This document shows positions 59,100 to 64,000 of a stretch of 64,000 nt of DNA, one piece after another. The notes under the pieces are model-generated. The model was not told the DNA's origin and searched no databases. It saw only the letters and a list, made by a program, of their open reading frames with translations. Source of the stretch: Sinonovacula constricta (taxonomy: Eukaryota; Mollusca; Bivalvia; Cardiida; Solecurtidae); assembly GCA_007844125.1 (NCBI GenBank), contig CM017571.1, forward strand, positions 4,551,448-4,615,447, given 5' to 3'. The stretch's first letter is position 1. Each line of letters opens with the position of its first letter. Made by a program: the position numbers and the translations under genes.

Positions 59100-60376
59100 A
59101 AGGAACACGTAAACCAAATATCAAAGCTCTAACTCTAGTTGTTTCTGGCAAGAAGATTTTCTAAGTTTCCTGTATAGCCAGATAGGGCAAAGAGCCACTC
59201 CCCTTGGGGGCCATTTTTTGACGAATAAAAGTTCTGTGAACAATCTTGCTACAGGGCCACCCAAGGTATATGTACAGTGCAGCTTTGGAGGGACGTCCTG
59301 AAACGAAGTGTGGATAGCATTTTGTGCATGTCTGTAGTTTTGCGCAGACATCAGAAAGCGAGAGATGCTGTTGTTGTTTTTTCTTTTTATTATTATAATT
59401 TCTAAACTTTGAAGGTAAATGCACATTGATTCTCGGTACCCTTTACATGTTTATGCAACATTTAAAGATGCTCGCAAAACGATTTTTGAAAGGTCAGGTC
59501 CGAGCATATCTAAAAATAGTATTCCTAGCGCTGTCAGCGTATATGACTAATCAGGACAACTTTTTTCCTTTTTATATTTAATTTTGTGTGTCTGTAACTG
59601 TCAAAATAACTTTGAAAATAAACAATAAGATACTGAGGAAAAAACATACAACATTCGAGAAAAATACTATCTGAACAATACTTATTTGTGTCATGTGAGG
59701 CTGCTGCACATGTGTATTTTCTGCTTTTAGACTTTAGTTTTATAGTTTAATATACTAATTTTGCTTCATTCTTTTTCTACGTTTGTAACATCTTAGAAAT
59801 CCTATTAAATGGTGTCGGGCTTTGCTTTTTATTTCGTTTTAAACCATTGTATAATCTCAGGAATTTAAGTTATACATACTTTTTTCATAATTTATATCAT
59901 ACCAAAAATATTTTTAAAAAATCATAACGTTTCAAGTGTCTTTGTTACTTGCTCCCATATTGCTTTAATCTCTACATCTTCACCTTTTTGCGTCGCCTTT
60001 GATGCTTCGCATCAACGACTTCTCTTCTTTATCTTTATGTATTACCTTTGAAGTCAGGGTGAAAAAATATACATCTTTTTATTCCTCCAATAATTGAAGA
60101 GTTACAAAATATGTATAACTAGCTACAAAATAACATAAGAGAGAGTGCATTTACAGAAAAACACGTTTTAAACATTTCAGATAAGAGCACATATGATACA
60201 AACATAGCAAATTTTAAACAGAATAAACTGAATACTCTTGTCGAAACGAAATACAAGAGGAATCAGGGACAATCGACAATGGAAAAGACAACACAATGAT
60301 CATAATCAGCTAGATGTTAATCGACTGAAAGATTTTTTGCCACACGAATAAATCACCATAGTGCAATCCACACCAT
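59100..60376. other. Intergenic, nothing recognised
   Basis: No splice-supported exon or repeat family. Confidence 0.5.
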
Positions 60377-60378
60377 AA

Positions 60379-60430
<52 letters not shown>

Positions 60431-60545
60431 GTCGTCGTCGTCGTCGTCATCGTCATCATCATCATCATCATCTTCATCATTATCACAATCGTAATCATCA
60501 GCATCGCCATCACCATTATCATCATCATCGCAATCATCATTGTAC
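60377..60545. repeat. CAT/CGT trinucleotide microsatellite
   Basis: (CAT)n with an internal (CGT)6 block and decayed flanks. Read on -, it gives polyAsp or polyMet runs; these are not genes. Confidence 0.97.
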
Positions 60546-60607
60546 CTTAACTCTTTAAATTTGCATGTAAATTTTAAACTTTTTTTCTGTCCCAGTGTTT
60601 TGAAAAA

Positions 60608-60626
60608 ACACACACACACACACACC
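60608..60626. repeat. (CA)n microsatellite
   Basis: Short CACACACA run followed by CACCTATTACGCG. Confidence 0.9.
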
Positions 60627-60639
60627 TATTACGCGTATT

Positions 60640-61830
60640 TAGGGTATTTGTGCCTTATATAGGGCTGAATACTGACAGACGACATCAATACCCCGGGCTA
60701 ACTATCCATTAATTCCTTATGAACTAAAACTTATAAAACAATGTCCACGACCATTCCATTTTTTTTCGTTACAATCGATAACGCACGAATGAAATTAGTG
60801 TAACTTAAATGTAATTATTGATTGCGGCGGCTGCACGCACTTAAGATTTGAAAGAAACTCAAAATTATGTATTTAATCTGTAGGACTTATCCCTGAAGTT
60901 CCAAACAACATCTTTAGCAATTTTCTTGATTCTAAGCGACCGGGTCACAGTTTTCCGTAGGTAGGCCAAATTATGCCACATACAATGTTGATTCACTTTA
61001 TCCGCACTTCACATGTATGGAAATGACTACGTCACTCTAAAGCAAATCGTTGATGACTGACGTGTACACTCAACGAATATTACTGCACGTGCACTTCGGA
61101 GATATACGAGGTTGTTGAGACAGACGACAAACATATAGCTAAAAAGCGTCGTAATCTTTTGTTTATCTTTTAATCTCCCAACATGAAGACATGTTTACAT
61201 TTAACCTGCCGATCAGATGTAATGTTTTATACTACCATTTCTTGCAGCTCAACAAAGTTTTGCTGAATAAAAATGACAAAGCAGTAATTTGATAAACTGT
61301 AGAGTTGTCGTTAAATATTTTTCATCGCTCCAAAGTGCAGAAAATACGGTAGACGGTTCTCTAATGCTATCCTCACTACTGTTCCAATTTGCAAAAGCTC
61401 CCTAATCGCCTGCCGTCATGTAAACAACATAAACAAGTATCGAGATAGCTCAGTGCTTTCCAGTTGTGTGTGCTTATTTAGATGCGATGCACAAACCCAA
61501 ACCTAACACAATGCTTTTGTTTTGTGTAAAATGTACCTGTCATGTATGGCCTCGTTTTCATTATTCGGTGGCACGTGATTCACCACCATTCCGTCGGTGG
61601 AGAAAAATATATTCTCTATAGTGGGTGGATAGGGACAGTTTTCTTGCGAGTAAAAAATAGAGATTATGTCTTGTTATTACTAATAGTTAGAATTAATATT
61701 TTAATGACCATATTTTCTGCCCAGATAAGGTGTAAGTCGTTATTCAAAATGGGAGAGTCGTAAATGTCATTTCAACATTTAAAAACAATGCAGCAGTAAA
61801 CAGACGGAAAATTGAGTGCATAATATCACT
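60640..61830. other. Intergenic, nothing recognised
   Basis: No coding or RNA feature supported on either strand. Confidence 0.5.
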
Positions 61831-61930
61831 TTATACAGACAGACAGACAGACAGACAGATTCTTTATTTCGGTAACGTAAACATACGTTTCTTGTTACAA
61901 ACAAACGAATTATTGTCAAAAAACAAACAA

Positions 61931-62815
61931 TGTCACGCGACTAATATATACATATATGTTTATAACATATACGAGGATGAACATGTTACTTATAGCATAA
62001 TTCACACATACATATTCATATATAAATTGGACATGTTAACACAATTATAGTATATAATAACATATTCATATTTCAACTTGGCATGTTAACACCTTTATAG
62101 TATATATTAGCATATACTTATATGAATTAGGGATGCCAACACAATCATTGAATATATGAACATATACATATATAAGTTAGGCATGTCAAAACAATTATAG
62201 TATATTAATAATATATGCATATATAAATTAAGCATGTTAACACAATTATTGTATAAAATTAACATATACCCATATAGATTAGGCATGTTAACTCAACCAG
62301 TGTATATAATAACATCTATATATACAAATAAGGCATGTTAACACAATTATAGTAAATATTAATATATACAAAAATCGATTAGACATGTCAACACAATTTT
62401 TGCATATATTACCATTTACAAACATAAATAAGACATGCCAACACAGTTACAGCATATATTAACGCAGACTATGCATTTCAAAACAATTATAGCATATTGC
62501 TAAAACATGCATAACTAAATAGGCCATTTTAACTCAATTATTGTATAAATCAACATATACATATATAAAGAAGGCATGTTAACACAATTGTAGTGTATAA
62601 CCATCTTATGCATGATTAAATTCAGCATGTTAACACGATTATTTCATATATTAGCATACACCCACATAAATTAGGCATATCAATACAATTATAGTATACA
62701 TTTACATATGCATAAATATATTAAGCATGTTATCACAATTATAGCAAATATTAATATATACAATTATAGATTACGAATGCCAAAACAATTACAGTATATA
62801 CCAACATATTCATAC
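61931..62815. repeat. 50-bp AT-rich tandem repeat, ~17 copies
   Basis: The unit is 'GGCATGTTAACACAATTATA' plus 'GTATATATTAACATATACAT' plus ATATAAATTA. GCATGTTAAC recurs at 62031, 62081, 62131 and 62181. Copies are diverged. It lies within the 3' region of the LINE remnant. Confidence 0.92.
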
Positions 62816-62837
62816 CCAACCACTTATACACATCCAT

Positions 62838-62960
62838 GTCCACATCACACACACACATACACCCCCCCCCCCCCCCCACACACACACACGCACACACACA
62901 CACACACCCGAACACTCACATACAGACACACGTACAATCACACACATACGTACAGACACC
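62838..62960. repeat. (CA)n / poly-C simple sequence
   Basis: CACACACATACACC(C)n(CA)n, then ACACACC-type irregular repeats. Confidence 0.95.
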
Positions 62961-63045
62961 CACACATCAAGACCCATACCTACACTTAATCCATGAAAAT
63001 AAATTAACATAATTGATTTAATGGCTTTTTGTTATAGTGATTTGA

Positions 63046-63696
63046 TTATGATGTTAGTAATTTTCTTGTTTTAAACGCTTCATACACAAATTTACCTAAA
63101 TTTCTAATTATTGTTGGATTTTCATTTTGCATAAGTTGGATAAATTTAAAAACACTCGGACGAGATGTGAAATATTTCTTAATTTATTTCTTACGCAAAT
63201 CACTATAACAAGGGCATATTAATACAAAATGAAATTCATCTTCTAGATCCCTAGAATTACATATAGTACAAAATCTGTTTTTACGCTCAGTGAATTGATT
63301 TGAATAGCGTGCCGTTTCAATACGCAAGTGGTGTGAGGAAAGTCGAAGTCTGGCCAGTGGGACATAATACTTTTTAGGCATAATTTCTAAATATTTTTCA
63401 AGCCCGTGATATATTTTGATATTTTTGTATGTACATAAGCTACGTGAAATATTAGGTTCTGCATTCCAAGTTTGTAAAAACGTATTTACTAATCTTCGTT
63501 TAAAAATAATGTGGAAATTTTTGTTATCAATGTGTGAAGGGTCATTCCAAACATATAAAAATCCATGCTTTATATGGATAAAAAAGGACGGCGGCTGACC
63601 AGCCTCGTGTTTAATCAGTTTTCCAAATGGCAGTCCACTGATGAGGTGTTTAACAATACCTATATGTTTATTTAATAATGAGTGTATTTTTTATTT
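63046..63696 (-). pseudogene. LINE ORF2 C-terminal remnant with CCHC-like motif
   Basis: A - strand frame reads GLPFGKLIKHEAGQ, KRRLVNTFLQTWNAEPN, then RLSSHHLRIETARYSNQF and 'RFCTICNSRDLEDEFHFVLI' CPCY. The C-x2-C...E-D-E-x-H-F...C-P-x-Y pattern is the usual C-terminal module of jockey/L1-like LINE proteins in invertebrates. A TAA at 63184-63186 interrupts, and the same frame continues (KKYFTSRPSVFKFIQLM...) to TAA at 63046. RT and endonuclease are absent. Confidence 0.75.
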
Positions 63697-63777
63697 GCTT
63701 CGACGCCCATCAGACATGTCATAAGTATACAGATGGTGTCATCTTTATTTTGATAAACCCTAATATCATAGGGTTAA

Positions 63778-63792
63778 CTGTGGTTATAAGGA
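63778..63792 (+). promoter_or_regulatory. Possible TATA-like element upstream of 63883 exon
   Basis: GGTTATAAGGACC, about 95 bp before the ATG and in a less AT-rich stretch (63790-63870). Weak evidence: position only. Confidence 0.3.
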
Positions 63793-63882
63793 CCGTTCAG
63801 CGGACCGGAGACTTAAGTGAAGGCGCGTGCCCAAGCGGTCCACTTTACAATTTATCGAAGGCCGCACAATCCCTGCAATAAC

Positions 63883-63982
63883 ATGGATCATTTGTGTTTT
63901 TTGTCTGTTGCCCTTCTTGTGATGGCTAACGTCTGGCACGTTCAGTGCACGTGCGTGACAGGAAGTACTACTTATCAGGAAG
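63883..63982 (+). CDS. First coding exon of a secreted or membrane protein (continues off the window)
   Basis: The ATG at 63883 opens MDHLCFLSVALLVMANVWHV, then QCTCVTGSTTYQE, ending at GAA-G|GTAAGG (donor at 63983). The first ~23 residues form a good signal peptide: short N-region, hydrophobic core LCFLSVALLVMA, likely cleavage near VQC-T. The 5' region is less AT-rich than its surroundings and has a TATA-like motif. The mature protein is beyond the right edge, so no function can be given. Confidence 0.6.
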
Positions 63983-64000
63983 GTAAGGATTTGTTCTTGC

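Larger units (their letters stand above)
61834..63700 (-). mobile_element. Non-LTR retrotransposon 3' end (5'-truncated)
   Basis: On the - strand: the C-terminal ORF remnant (63696 to 63046), a 3' region with GT-rich and C-rich simple sequence (62840-62960), a 50-bp tandem block, and a terminus reading CGAAATAAAGAATCTGTCTG followed by (TCTG)n at 61834-61860. A short-repeat tail of this type is common in CR1/L2/Jockey-type LINEs. The 5' end is cut off at about 63700. Confidence 0.7.

Noticed and set aside
60310..60625. PolyAsp / polyMet frames on the - strand
   Set aside because: Translations of the CAT trinucleotide microsatellite.
62708..62989. His/Thr-rich + strand frame
   Set aside because: Translation of CA-rich simple sequence.

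Overview
The window is nuclear DNA from an AT-rich, intron-rich, repeat-rich animal genome. Two recognisable host genes are present. The interspersed repeats (tRNA-headed SINEs and the 'GACCTAGTGACCTA' and 'CGACACGTC...ATGCCCGCC' repeat families) are types I associate with molluscs, and the best guess is a bivalve. The species cannot be named from the sequence. Introns and intergenic DNA dominate, with only about 3 kb of host coding sequence.

Left part, + strand: bases 1-7290 carry the last two coding exons of an RNF25-type E3 ubiquitin ligase (3861-4067 and 5597 to about 7290). The RWD domain and the first part of the RING lie off the left edge. The intron before 3861 holds a ~160-bp tandem repeat and a 2.6-kb, 55-bp satellite. 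The intron between the exons holds a SINE and a MITE. The reading frame appears to shift near the 3' end.

Middle, - strand: a complete VMP1 (vacuole membrane protein 1) gene runs from the ATG at 56833 down to the stop at 18683. It has 11 coding exons, and every junction has GT-AG ends and compatible phase. The predicted protein is 468 residues. Its first exon plus the start of the second encode a SAP-type helix-extension-helix motif that I do not know from vertebrate VMP1. RNF25 and VMP1 are convergent; the DNA between them (7.3-18.7 kb) holds a 43-44-bp satellite, SINEs and two small inverted-repeat elements.

The VMP1 introns are a catalogue of mobile and tandem DNA: a TTAA-flanked 3.2-kb element with a truncated Ty3/Gypsy element inside it; 56-, 69- and 18-bp tandem arrays (the last switches strand and can fold back); a 30-bp array that passes into a 53-bp array with a 740-bp higher-order repeat; a deleted Tigger/pogo element; and a 32-bp minisatellite into which two DNA transposons have inserted. 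One of those is a 2.88-kb Mutator-like element (MULE) with 137-bp TIRs, a 9-bp target-site duplication and a GC-rich transposase gene, itself cut by a later SINE.

Right part: bases 56.8-61.8 kb are VMP1 upstream sequence and simple repeats. Bases 61.8-63.7 kb hold the 3' end of a non-LTR retrotransposon on the - strand with a 50-bp tandem block in its 3' region. At 63883-63982 (+) lies what looks like the signal-peptide exon of a third host gene that continues off the right edge.
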